Below are positions 44,812 to 52,932 of a stretch of 64,000 nt of DNA, piece by piece; within the stretch, counting starts at the first letter, position 1, and each line of letters opens with the position of its first letter. The position numbers and the translations under genes were made by a program. The notes under the pieces were generated by a model that had not been told where the DNA came from, searched no databases, and was given only the letters and a program-made list of their open reading frames with translations. The stretch comes from Planctomycetota bacterium (GTDB lineage Bacteria; Planctomycetota; UBA1135; GCA-002686595), in contig DUCM01000014.1 in NCBI GenBank assembly GCA_012959785.1, positions 124,001-188,000 of the forward strand. The letters are read 5' to 3'.

Positions 44812-45741
44812 ATGTCCAACTCCGATCCCGGTCTCTTGCGCGCTGAAGTGCCCCAAGGCCTGGCGGGCAAGCGGTTTGACCGAGCCTTGCTCGAACTTTT
44901 CGATGGGCTATCGGGCGCTGAACTCCAACGCTGCGTGCGCCGTGGGCGAGTCAAGGTTGATGGCGAAAAGATCTTTCGCTCCAACTTCAAACTTCGTGGC
45001 GGTGAGAACATCAGTGTGCGCATCGCGCCGCCTCCGGCGCTGCGGCCCCTGCCCCTGGAGTTGCTCCACGAGGAAGCGAGTTTTGTGGTGGTCAACAAGC
45101 CTCCGGGCATGCTGGTCCACGGCAACGAAAAACAACAGGGCGGCACAGTGTCGGACCTGGCGGTCGAGCGCTTTGGAGCCCTGCCCAGCGTCGAGGGCGA
45201 TGCGCGGCCAGGCATCGTGCACCGACTCGATCGTGAAACGAGCGGCGTTATGGTGATCGCTCGCACGCGAACGGCCCTAAAGGAGCTGCGCCGGCAGTTC
45301 ATGCAGCGCGAGGTAAGAAAAACCTATCTGGCCTTGGTCCACAGCCAGCCCGTGGATGACGAGTTCAAGATCGACCTGGCCCTGGGCCCGGTGCCTGGCG
45401 AGATTGACCTGCAAGGCATTGACTCCAACGGCAAGGCGGCCCAAACGGCCTTTCGCGTGGTGCAGCGGTTCGGCGCTCACGCTCTCGTCGAGTGCCGACC
45501 CACTACCGGCAGGCGGCACCAGATTCGCGTACACCTTGTCCATGTGGGCTGTTGCGTGGTGGGCGACAAGCTCTACGGGAGAGCCGCCGGGTTGAAAATT
45601 CAAAAGGGCGCCAAGCACCACATGTTGCACGCCCAGTCCCTGGAGTTTCACGATCCCGACCAGGGCCGGCGCGTGATCTTCGAAGCTGTGCCACCGACGA
45701 GCTTCCTGGACATGCAGGACGCCCTGGAGGGTCGGCCCTAA
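44812..45741 (+). CDS. rluD: RluA-family 23S rRNA pseudouridine synthase with S4 domain
   Basis: 309 residues. An N-terminal S4-like RNA-binding domain (residues 15-75: KRFDRALLELFDGLSGAELQ, RRGRVKVDGE) precedes the catalytic domain. Motif I is VVVNKPPGMLVHG and the catalytic Asp lies in GIVHRLDRETSGVMVIA, with later CRPTTGRRHQIRVHL and HMLHAQSLEF. Isomerises uridine in rRNA; the S4 plus domain order matches RluC/RluD, so the exact sites are uncertain. The ATG at 44812 has GAGGAG upstream and is preferred over the TTG one codon earlier. It ends four bases from the convergent agmatinase-like gene. Confidence 0.92.
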   Translation: MSNSDPGLLRAEVPQGLAGKRFDRALLELFDGLSGAELQRCVRRGRVKVDGEKIFRSNFKLRGGENISVRIAPPPALRPLPLELLHEEASFVVVNKPPGMLVHGNEKQQGGTVSDLAVERFGALPSVEGDARPGIVHRLDRETSGVMVIARTRTALKELRRQFMQREVRKTYLALVHSQPVDDEFKIDLALGPVPGEIDLQGIDSNGKAAQTAFRVVQRFGAHALVECRPTTGRRHQIRVHLVHVGCCVVGDKLYGRAAGLKIQKGAKHHMLHAQSLEFHDPDQGRRVIFEAVPPTSFLDMQDALEGRP

Positions 45742-45745
45742 TAGG

Positions 45746-46813
45746 CTAAGGCCGGGCTCTGCGCGCCAGCGCCAGGCCAATCAAGCGATAGAGCAGCCGC
45801 GCGCCAACCATCGCGTCCCAGGAATCCTCCTCGGGACCGTCGCTTTGGCCGGGCGAGACTTCGCAGAGATCAAAGCCCACGATCTCCTTTTGCGACTCGG
45901 CCAGGACGGTCAGCCACAACGAGGCCTCATCCCAGGTCAAGCCTCCAGGCACTGGCGTGCCGGTGCTGGGGCACAGGCTCGGGTCGAGGCCGTCGATGTC
46001 GAAGCTGATCCAGATCTTCTCAGGTAGGCTTTGGATGTGTTCCAAAACTAGAGCCTTGAGGTCGGCGCGGCTCTGGCGCCAGGCGGCCCATTCGTGGCTG
46101 TGGATGGCTCGCAGCCGACCACCAGATTCGGCGATGGTGCGCGCTTCCTTCTGACCCAAATCGCGTAAGCCCACCGAGAGCACAGCCTCGACTTGAGGTA
46201 GGCGCTCTCTGACATTGGCGAAGATAGAGGCGTGGGACCAACGCAAGCCGCCGTAGGCCGGGCGCAGGTCGGCGTGGGCGTCAAAGTGCAGGATGCCAAT
46301 AGCGCCGTGGTGCGCGCTAGCGGCCTCGAAGGCGCCGAAAGGGACCGAGTGATCGCCACCCACGATACCCACCACGGCCCCCTTCACCAGGGCTTCGGCG
46401 GTCCAGCAGCGCACGCGCCCGTTGACCTCGCCGCCGATTTCGTTGACTCGCGCAAGCAGGCCGGCGCGTTTTTGCGGCGAGTCTGCTTGTTGGTCACTCG
46501 CCATGAGCGACCGAGCGAGGGGCGCGGCCTCGGCGTTCAAGTTCGCGATGTAAGCGTCGATTTCGAGGGCGATCCCCGCTTGCCAGGGGCGGCCCTCGCT
46601 CCCGGGCCAGGAAGCCATCAAGGCGTCGAAGAGATCAACCTGGTGGCTCGCCTTCAGGATTGCCTGGGGTGCTCGTGCCGCACCCTGGCGGTATGAGGTC
46701 GTGGCGTCGAAGGGGGCTCCGAGCAGTCGCACGCCCGCTTCGGACGACGAGTCATTGAGGCCAAACACACCGCTCTCTGGCGTTGCGGCGTCATCGGGAT
46801 CAAAGGCGGTCAT
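45746..46813 (-). CDS. Ureohydrolase: agmatinase/arginase/formimidoylglutamase family
   Basis: 355 residues. The binuclear Mn2+ site is complete: GIVGGDHSVPFG (His), ILHFDAHADLRPAYGG (Asp-x-His-x-Asp) and WISFDIDGLDPSLCPSTGTP (Asp-x-Asp). LLGAPFDATTSYRQGAARAP at the N-terminus fits the family. An extra segment of roughly 60 residues lies between the N-terminal strand and the GGDHS block, rich in helix (YIANLNAEAAPLARSLMASD). Hydrolyses a guanidino or formimino group, but the substrate (agmatine, arginine, guanidinobutyrate or other) cannot be assigned. The start at 46813 is the first Met before the conserved domain; the longer reading overlaps the divergent promoter region. Confidence 0.92.
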   Translation of the reverse strand: MTAFDPDDAATPESGVFGLNDSSSEAGVRLLGAPFDATTSYRQGAARAPQAILKASHQVDLFDALMASWPGSEGRPWQAGIALEIDAYIANLNAEAAPLARSLMASDQQADSPQKRAGLLARVNEIGGEVNGRVRCWTAEALVKGAVVGIVGGDHSVPFGAFEAASAHHGAIGILHFDAHADLRPAYGGLRWSHASIFANVRERLPQVEAVLSVGLRDLGQKEARTIAESGGRLRAIHSHEWAAWRQSRADLKALVLEHIQSLPEKIWISFDIDGLDPSLCPSTGTPVPGGLTWDEASLWLTVLAESQKEIVGFDLCEVSPGQSDGPEEDSWDAMVGARLLYRLIGLALARRARP

Positions 46814-46973
46814 GGAGGCTCGCGGTGCAGGCTGTTTCGAGGGCTTGGAATTGGATGCCTGGACCAAGCGACAGGAGCATACGCAATCGGCTCGGCGAGG
46901 ATCGGTTAGAATCACCGACCGCGATCCAGCCCTCGCCGCCCCTGCCATGAGAGATCCCCTGTAACGCGTTCCC

Positions 46974-47519
46974 GTGCGCTACAAGCTGCCGCTGATGTTC
47001 ATTGGCGTTTGCCTCTTGGCTTTTGGCGTGGGCGCCTACCTGGTCTCCGGATCGGCGCGCGAAGCCCTGGAAGTCGAAATCTTGGCCAGACTCGAATTCC
47101 AGTCGCGGGCCCACGCCACGGCCCTCGAAGGTTGCCTGCAGACTTTGACCCGTCGCACCGAGGATTTTGCTTCCGATGGATTCATCCGTGAATACACCGA
47201 GGAGCTTCTGGGGAGCAGCGCAGACGCCGATACAAGCCAACTCAAGGGCGACCTTCTCAGTCACCCGGTGGAGAACAAACTGCCCCTGGAAGCAGCCTTC
47301 ATCGAGCTGTACCTCGTGGATGCGAGTGGAACCGTACTCGTTTCGACCAACGAACAATGTGTGGCGGTCCTGCCCGAAGCCATCAGCACGGCCGCCCTCG
47401 ACGCGCCTTCGCGAATCAGCGATTTTCTTCCCTGCCAGGCCGGCCAGCAAGAGCGAGATCGGTCCGGTGGTGGGGGCCTTGGCCTTCTTCTTCTGGTGCA
47501 CCCTGCGCAGCCTGTCTAA
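46974..47519 (+). pseudogene. Truncated membrane sensor (N-terminal sensor region of a lost kinase)
   Basis: 181 codons from a GTG. The N-terminus RYKLPLMFIGVCLLAFGVGA is a transmembrane helix, followed by a helical sensor region (EALEVEILARLEFQSRAHAT, LTRRTEDFASDGFIREYTEE) and a PAS-like strand IELYLVDASGTVLVSTNEQ, as in the extracytoplasmic part of planctomycete sensor kinases. The reading then turns into a Gly/Leu-rich stretch and stops. A hydrophobic segment that could be the second transmembrane helix is in another frame (VVGALAFFFWCTLRSL). No HAMP, kinase or receiver follows, so I read this as the 5' remnant of a kinase gene with a frameshift and deletion. Confidence 0.6.
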
Positions 47520-47858
47520 AGCGCCGGTGGTGCCCGTGGGTGACCCCCCACCTGCAAGCAAGCCTCACTCATCACGCCTGAGGGAGTGGCGCCGAGCATT
47601 GGCCTGGGGCCTGGCACCAAGGAAATAGGCCTTTTGGGGTGAATACCTTTTTTCTGGCGCGAATGGAGGCTCCCGGCTTTTTGGGGAAGACCCGCAGTTT
47701 CCCTATCCCTGGCCACTACCATGGGCAAGCGACCCATGGGCAAGCGACCCTGTGCAGTCGAGCGGCCCTTGGCAATCGAGGCCCTCTTCCCTCGAGCCGG
47801 GACCTCAGTTCACAAGGCCCAAGGCCAGATCTCAAAAACCCCCCCCAGGATCCAAGGT
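47520..47858 (+). other. 339 bases between truncated sensor and SPFH genes
   Basis: No gene is supported. It contains a T-run after GGGTGAATACC near 47640-47655 and a 15-base tandem duplication at 47721-47750. The promoter of the SPFH operon is presumably here but no clear element could be chosen. Confidence 0.5.
47721..47750 (+). repeat. 15-base tandem duplication
   Basis: ATGGGCAAGCGACCC occurs twice back to back (47721-47735, 47736-47750), about 110 bases upstream of the first SPFH gene. If a start at 47721 were used it would add a duplicated MGKRP pair, but the longer N-terminus is not typical of the family. Confidence 0.8.
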
Positions 47859-49052
47859 ATGAGAACCATAGACATGGACGACACAAATTCGTCGTCGGAC
47901 GGCGGAAGCCGACCGGAAAAGCGCCCGCGCAGAAGCACGGGCGGAGGCCGCCGAATTTCTGCTAGCTCGGTCCTGACGGGCATCGCAGCACTCTTCGCGG
48001 TCTTTCTCTTCGCCGGCTTAGGAGCGTCGGGCAACCTGGGCTTCGTGACCGTGACCGACAGCGAAGTGGCGGTCAAGTTGAACTACATGACCGGCACACG
48101 CGAGGTCATCACAACTCCGGGCATCAAGACCTACATTCCCTTCTTGCAAGCGGTCTTCAAGGTAAATCGCGAGCCTCAGCGCTACATGATGGAGGGCAAC
48201 AAAATGCGGGGCGACAGCCACGCGCCATTCCTTACCGTGCGCGCCAGGGACGGCTCGAATTTCTGGTTCGAGTCCCTCGAGATCCAGTACATGATCCTGC
48301 CCAGCAAGGCAGGCGAGATTATCGATGACTCGGGCCTCGACGATGGTTTCAAGCGCGACTGGGTGCGGGCCTTTGCTCGTTCCATTTTGCGTGACGAGTT
48401 TGGCCGCTTCTCTGCCGTCGAGGTGGCCGACCCCAGCAGCTATCGCGCCGCCCGCGTGAGAAGCACCGAGCGCATGAACGAGTACCTCAATCCCCATGGT
48501 GTCAATGTGCTTCAAATCATCACCCCCAAACCGCGTTTCGATCCCAAGTATGAACAAGCCATCGAGGACCGCAAGGAGGCCGACCAGGATGTCGAACGCT
48601 TGAAGGAGCTCGAGAATCAGTTGACAGAAGAGCGCGGCCAGCAACTCGCCCTGGTGGAAAAGGAAAAGGAAATCGAATGGCAGGGACTGCAAGGCGATCT
48701 CGTCCGAGAGCGCAAGGAGGCCGAACGAGAGTCGATACTCGTCATGAAGGGAGCCGACCGCTACAGGGTCACCCGTGAGGCCGACGGCAAGGCCGAGCGC
48801 GACCGTTTTACGGCCCAGGCTGAAGGCCTGACGGCCAAGTACACCAAGGAGGCCGAGGGCATCCGCGCGCGGGCCGCGGCCCTCGAACAGAGGGGTTCGG
48901 TGGTGGTGCGTGAGGCGCTGATCGACAAGCTCTCGAGCATTCGCTTCACCCTCGTTCCCTACAGCCGCGACCCATCGCCCAAGCGCCTCGAGCACCTGGA
49001 CGGCAATCAGCAACAGCGCGCCTCCTCTGGCGATCTGAAGGGAGGCAACTGA
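47859..49052 (+). CDS. SPFH/Band 7 domain protein (HflK-like), first of a pair
   Basis: 397 residues from the ATG at 47859 (another at 47874). A Ser/Arg-rich cytosolic N-terminus of about 35 residues and a transmembrane helix (SVLTGIAALFAVFLFAGLG) lead into a Band 7 domain. Its strands include VTDSEVAVKLNYMTGTREVI and TPGIKTYIPFLQAVFKVN. A long charged coiled-coil follows (residues about 225-360, e.g. DVERLKELENQLTEERGQQL). Such proteins form large membrane-associated cages that regulate proteases or membrane domains. The last base of its stop is the first base of the next gene's ATG, indicating a stoichiometric pair. Confidence 0.88.
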   Translation: MRTIDMDDTNSSSDGGSRPEKRPRRSTGGGRRISASSVLTGIAALFAVFLFAGLGASGNLGFVTVTDSEVAVKLNYMTGTREVITTPGIKTYIPFLQAVFKVNREPQRYMMEGNKMRGDSHAPFLTVRARDGSNFWFESLEIQYMILPSKAGEIIDDSGLDDGFKRDWVRAFARSILRDEFGRFSAVEVADPSSYRAARVRSTERMNEYLNPHGVNVLQIITPKPRFDPKYEQAIEDRKEADQDVERLKELENQLTEERGQQLALVEKEKEIEWQGLQGDLVRERKEAERESILVMKGADRYRVTREADGKAERDRFTAQAEGLTAKYTKEAEGIRARAAALEQRGSVVVREALIDKLSSIRFTLVPYSRDPSPKRLEHLDGNQQQRASSGDLKGGN

Positions 49053-50143
49053 TGAAGATTCTCCAAGGTTTAGTGGCCCTGGTGGGCCTGATCGGTCTGG
49101 CCTTGTTCGCCATGTCCGTCCTTTATGAACGCATCGAGCCGGGCCAGATTGGCGTGCGCCAGAGCATGTGGGGTTCGGGTGGAGTCCTCGCTGAAGACTT
49201 CCAGCCCGGTTTTCATTGGGGCGTGACAGGAATGCACAAGTGGCACCTGCTCGACCGGCGCACGCACTTTTTGACTTTTTCCGAGCCCCGGGGCCAAAGT
49301 GGTTATTCCCGCGCCCACCGCAACGCCCAGGAGGAGTTGCCGCTCGAGATTCGTACCAGCGATAACAACCCCGTTAGCGTCGATGTGACCGTGATCTATC
49401 GCCTCGTTCCTGGCGAGGCCCATCTGATCGTAGCCGAAGGCCAGAAGATGACCTACATGGAACGGGTGGCGTCCACCGTTCGCGGCGTTCTGCGTGAAGA
49501 ACTCGCCAAGCTGGTCCCCGAGGATTTTGTCGACACGCAGATCCGTCTGGATCTCGCTGATGCAGCCTTGCCGATCCTCGAAGAGGCCCTGGCCAGCTAC
49601 CATGTAAAACCCGATGTGATTCTGATTCGCGCCGTGCGTTTCCTGGATAGCTACGAGAAGAAGTTGCAAGCCAAGCAGCTCACTCAACAGCTCTCCGAAT
49701 TGGCCAAGAGCAAGCGCAAGGTCGAGGATGAACTCAAGGTCACGGGCACCATCGAGAAGATCACCGAGGCCATGGAAAAGGAAACCCGCGCCGAGTGGGA
49801 CAAGAAGCTCCAGACGGCCAGTTCAGGGAACCAGGTCGTGGTGGCCGGGATTTTGGCCGAGGCCAAAATTTACGACAACCAGGTGCGGCCCCGGGCCGAT
49901 GCCTACTACGAGATCAACGTAGCCGAAGGCAAACTGGCCCTCGACCAGGCCGAGGCCTTGCGTGACAGGTTGCGCAACGAGGCTCTCGATACCGCGGGTG
50001 GACGCATCTTGCAGGCCCGAACTGCGGCCGAGAACCTGCAATTTGATAGCGTCACGCTGAACTCCAATGACCCCTCGGTCCCGAGCGTGATCGAGATTGA
50101 CAAGTTGGTCAAACTGCTGATTGGTGGGACAGGCTCCGAATAG
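49052..50143 (+). CDS. SPFH/Band 7 domain protein (HflC-like), second of a pair
   Basis: 363 residues. N-terminal transmembrane helix LQGLVALVGLIGLALFAMSV, then Band 7 strands YERIEPGQIGVRQSMWGSGG and FQPGFHWGVTGMHKWHLLDR. LPLEIRTSDNNPVSVDVTVIYRLVPG follows, the core of the domain, and RVASTVRGVLREELAKLVPE. A coiled-coil (AKQLTQQLSELAKSKRKVED, ILAEAKIYDNQVRPRADAYY) and a C-terminal hydrophobic end (EIDKLVKLLIGG) complete the family architecture. It likely hetero-oligomerises with the preceding protein at the inner membrane. No FtsH gene is near. A strong hairpin terminator follows 25 bases after the stop. Confidence 0.9.
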   Translation: MKILQGLVALVGLIGLALFAMSVLYERIEPGQIGVRQSMWGSGGVLAEDFQPGFHWGVTGMHKWHLLDRRTHFLTFSEPRGQSGYSRAHRNAQEELPLEIRTSDNNPVSVDVTVIYRLVPGEAHLIVAEGQKMTYMERVASTVRGVLREELAKLVPEDFVDTQIRLDLADAALPILEEALASYHVKPDVILIRAVRFLDSYEKKLQAKQLTQQLSELAKSKRKVEDELKVTGTIEKITEAMEKETRAEWDKKLQTASSGNQVVVAGILAEAKIYDNQVRPRADAYYEINVAEGKLALDQAEALRDRLRNEALDTAGGRILQARTAAENLQFDSVTLNSNDPSVPSVIEIDKLVKLLIGGTGSE

Positions 50144-50168
50144 GACCTCCCCCCCCGGATGGGTACAG

Positions 50169-50203
50169 GAGCCACACTTCGCCGAAACGGAGTGTGGCTC
50201 TTT
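50169..50203 (+). terminator. Rho-independent-type terminator of the SPFH operon
   Basis: GAGCCACACT (50169-50178) and its perfect complement AGTGTGGCTC (50191-50200) flank a 12-base loop and are followed by TTT. Stem of at least ten base pairs directly after the second SPFH gene. Confidence 0.8.
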
Positions 50204-50352
50204 CCATGCTCCAGAGCCCAGGAATCAGCCCTGCTGGACCTCCTGTCAAAAAAAGAGCAAGCAGGCCCAAGAGACATCGAGCACTCGCCGTTGCTTCCGT
50301 AAGAGGGCCCGCCCCCTTTCACATTTGCCCAAGCTCATGACCCCTCCCTCCC

Positions 50353-50907
50353 TTGCCTGAGCGCACCGATGCACAACTGCTCAATGCCTGGCAAGCCGGT
50401 GAGCCCAGGGCCTTCGCCCTCTTGGTCGAGCGCTACCAGGGACCGCTCTTGAGCCACTCCCGGGCAACCCTTCGAGGATGTGGTCCAGGAGGTCTTCATG
50501 AAGTTGGCACAGGTGCGCCCGACTTTTCTTTCCGAGGCCCCCGGTGCTGAGCCGCCGCGCCTCGCAGCCTGGCTTCACAAGGTCACGAGGAATGCTTGCA
50601 TGGACACGATTCGATCCGAAACTCGCAGATAACGGCACGAACAGGCCGTCGCGAGTCGCGAGGCCACCGGGGGTGGTTTGCAACTTGGGGTGGTTTGCAA
50701 CTTGTGGAACAGAACGAAGCCCGCGCGGCCGTGGAAGCCCAGCTCGCCAAGTTGCCTGGTGACCAACGCGAGGCCCTCGACTTGCGTTTGCTTGCCGAGC
50801 GCAGTTACAGCGAGATCGCCGAGATCACCGGCAAGAAGATCGGCACGGTGGGTTGGCTGATCTCCGAAGGGCTCAATGCCTTGAGTCTCAATACTCGAGG
50901 CCTTGTT
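50353..50907 (+). pseudogene. Broken ECF-type RNA polymerase sigma factor gene
   Basis: Region 2 begins in one frame (LLNAWQAGEPRAFALLVERYQ). It continues in the +1 frame as PFEDVVQEVFMKLAQVRPTF and AAWLHKVTRNACMDTIRSETR, then meets TAA at 50630-50632. Region 4 (LVEQNEARAAVEAQLAKLPG, then SYSEIAEITGKKIGTVGWLI) lies in another frame. A 17-base tandem duplication at 50670-50703 explains the second shift: removing one copy restores ATGGGLQLVEQNE in the frame of the TAA-containing segment. So there are three lesions: a frameshift near 50440-50470, a nonsense codon and a duplication. No ATG begins the frame, only TTG at 50353. The intact ancestor would have been about 180 residues. Confidence 0.85.
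50670..50703 (+). repeat. 17-base tandem duplication inside the sigma pseudogene
   Basis: GGGGTGGTTTGCAACTT at 50670-50686 and again at 50687-50703. Seventeen is not a multiple of three, so the duplication shifts the reading frame between sigma regions 2 and 4. Confidence 0.92.
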
Positions 50908-51016
50908 CCACGGGTTTCAATCTCAGCTGCGGCGTCGAGGTGGCCTTTACGCCCTGAGTCCGATTGTCGGCGCGAGCCGCCCTCGCCCGAGCGCGGCGGT
51001 CGCGACTCCAGTTTGA

Positions 51017-51022
51017 TACTCT
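51017..51022 (+). promoter_or_regulatory. -10-like hexamer TACTCT, 7 bases before the regulatory-like-domain gene
   Basis: TGATACTCT, then GCCCGCC, then ATG at 51030. TANNNT at seven-base spacing, with a TG one base upstream; no Shine-Dalgarno sequence. Confidence 0.4.
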
Positions 51023-51029
51023 GCCCGCC

Positions 51030-52481
51030 ATGGAATCGAGATCGCGTTGGATACTCGCCGCCCTCGTGGTTGGATTGATGGGTGCATGTGGCGCAGCCCT
51101 GTGGGTGGCGGGGCAGGAGCGTGGGGACCAAGTGCCCGAACTCGCGCCCCTCAGCCCCCAGGCGGCTTTGGAGCCCGGCGCGGAACCTCTGGCGGCGACG
51201 CAGACCGGCGCTGTTTTGGAAGAGCCGGCGGCAGACGCCCGGGAAGTGGCGGTGAATGTGATTTCCCGTGGCACTTTTTCAATCACGGGGGGGGTCGGCG
51301 ATTCTGTGGGCCAGCCGGCTGCACATGTCAGGGTCTTCATCCGCGAACTCGAGGGCCAGGGAGAAACGCCGCCGGATGAGAGGGCCTTTAGCGCCAACAC
51401 GCACACGGACCAGGCCGGTAAGTTTGGCCTGGGCGTCGACCGGCCGGGCAAGTTCCTCGTTTGGTCGACCCAACCCCAGGCCTGGAGCCAGGTGGCCCAG
51501 GTGCAACTCGACCACGCATCGCCAACCGCCGAGGTGCAACTCAGTCTGGTTCCCTCGAGCTACATCGAGGGGCGCATTCTCGACGCGGACATGGATCCCG
51601 TCGTGGGCGTCGATGTGGTCTGCTTTGTCGACATGGAGCGACTGGGCCTTGAACTGCCCTCCGGTACTACGAGTGTGGAAATCCATGGCCGTGCCCAGGC
51701 CAAGACACGCAATGATGGAACCTTTAGGTTGTATCCCGTACGCGCTGGAGGCCAGCCCTTTGTCGTGCAGGCCTCCAAGCACATGACTGTGCTCAGAACG
51801 CAAAACACGGTCAATGGTCCCCGCGCCGTGACTGCCCGCGAGTTGCACACTGTGGAGCAGACCAATGTGCATCCGGGCATGAAGGCCATCACCCTGGTCT
51901 TGCGCGAACCCAACTTGTTGGCTCCCAGTTTCCGACTGCAAGTCACAGCCGATGGCGGAGGCAGTCTGCCGGATGTCTTCCAGGGACGCTTGCGTCGCAT
52001 CGGTCCAGAGGGCGGGCTCTACATGGAAATCTCGCAGGTGATTGTCCTGGATGCCAGACATCAGAGCGTTGTCCAGGGTCTTGTGGAGGGCGCGCGCTAC
52101 CAGCTCGAGGTCTATTGGAGCGGATCTGCCTTCACCCACACCACCGATCCGCTCGTGGCCACGCCGGGCGAACAGCTTGTTCAGATTGCCATTCCCGGCC
52201 AGTTCAAGGCCTCCATTCAAGTAGGCAAGAAGGGCGCCAGGCTGAACGATGATCTTGCCATGGCTGTCATTCATGTCTCCGACGCGGGAGTACGCCGCTC
52301 GGCCATGCGCGCCGCCGTGGGACTTGGTGTTCCTTCGGTCGAGCTTCTCTTGACCCGCGGTCGCTATGAACTGCGCGTCTACAATAGCGATCGTTCCGTT
52401 CCGCGCAGGGACCGTGTATTTGCCGAGAAGACGATTGAGATGCCCGGACACGACTCGAGCTTCACCATCGAATTGCCCTGA
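51030..52481 (+). CDS. Membrane-anchored protein with carboxypeptidase-regulatory-like domains
   Basis: 483 residues from the ATG at 51030. N-terminal helix WILAALVVGLMGACGAALWV acts as signal or anchor. Low-complexity Pro/Glu/Ala linker to about 80, then Ig-like beta-sandwich modules of the CarboxypepD_reg type (VRVFIRELEGQGETPPDERA with HTDQAGKFGLGVDRPGKFLV; SYIEGRILDADMDPVVGVDV with KTRNDGTFRLYPVRAGG). Two to three more beta domains follow to the end, with no catalytic residues. Extracytoplasmic structural or binding role likely. It directly follows the broken sigma gene; in planctomycetes, ECF sigma factors often sit beside such exported proteins, so it may once have been its regulatory neighbour. 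Confidence 0.8.
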   Translation: MESRSRWILAALVVGLMGACGAALWVAGQERGDQVPELAPLSPQAALEPGAEPLAATQTGAVLEEPAADAREVAVNVISRGTFSITGGVGDSVGQPAAHVRVFIRELEGQGETPPDERAFSANTHTDQAGKFGLGVDRPGKFLVWSTQPQAWSQVAQVQLDHASPTAEVQLSLVPSSYIEGRILDADMDPVVGVDVVCFVDMERLGLELPSGTTSVEIHGRAQAKTRNDGTFRLYPVRAGGQPFVVQASKHMTVLRTQNTVNGPRAVTARELHTVEQTNVHPGMKAITLVLREPNLLAPSFRLQVTADGGGSLPDVFQGRLRRIGPEGGLYMEISQVIVLDARHQSVVQGLVEGARYQLEVYWSGSAFTHTTDPLVATPGEQLVQIAIPGQFKASIQVGKKGARLNDDLAMAVIHVSDAGVRRSAMRAAVGLGVPSVELLLTRGRYELRVYNSDRSVPRRDRVFAEKTIEMPGHDSSFTIELP

Positions 52482-52497
52482 CGCCCCGGACCCTTTC

Positions 52498-52872
52498 ATG
52501 AAGTGGATTGCTGTCGGCGCCTTTTCGGGAGCCATCACCGTAGCTCTGGGCGCCTTGGGTGCTCACTCTCTCAAGCCAACCCTCGGCGCCGAGGGCTTGG
52601 AACTTTGGCACACGGCGGCGCATTACCAGGGGCTGCACGCCCTGGCCCTCGTGGCCTGGGGCATGTACCGCCGCTCAAACGGCGGCGGCAACGGGGTGGG
52701 TTGGGCCTTTGCCCTCGGGAGTCTCTTCTTCTGCGGCTCGATCTACGGCTTGGCCTTGGGATACCCGGGCCAGATTCTTGGGCCCCTGACTCCCCTTGGT
52801 GGGGTCTTCTTCCTCGTGGGCTGGCTCTGGTGGGGCCTCGCTGCCGCCCGCGCGAGCCGCGCCGGTTCCTGA
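52498..52872 (+). CDS. DUF423 small membrane protein (YgdD-like)
   Basis: 124 residues with four transmembrane helices. GAFSGAITVALGALGAHSLK at the start and WHTAAHYQGLHALALVAWG are diagnostic of DUF423. LGSLFFCGSIYGLAL and GPLTPLGGVFFLVGWLWWG complete the fold. Function unknown. Its ATG is 16 bases after the preceding gene's stop, implying co-transcription. Confidence 0.92.
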   Translation: MKWIAVGAFSGAITVALGALGAHSLKPTLGAEGLELWHTAAHYQGLHALALVAWGMYRRSNGGGNGVGWAFALGSLFFCGSIYGLALGYPGQILGPLTPLGGVFFLVGWLWWGLAAARASRAGS

Positions 52873-52932
52873 ATCACACCAAGAGCTAGCATGGCGTATC
52901 ATGCCGCCCTCTGGCCTTGCGGCCTCGTCACC

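Noticed and set aside
42964..46813. A polyamine catabolic cluster made of the PuuD-like amidase and the agmatinase-like enzyme
   Set aside because: They are separated by an antiporter and a pseudouridine synthase gene on the opposite strand, and no other polyamine gene is present; co-function is not supported.
47721..47858. 46-residue N-terminal extension of the first SPFH protein beginning MGKRPMGKRP
   Set aside because: It is created by the 15-base duplication, is not family-like, and the ATG at 47859 gives a normal N-terminus.
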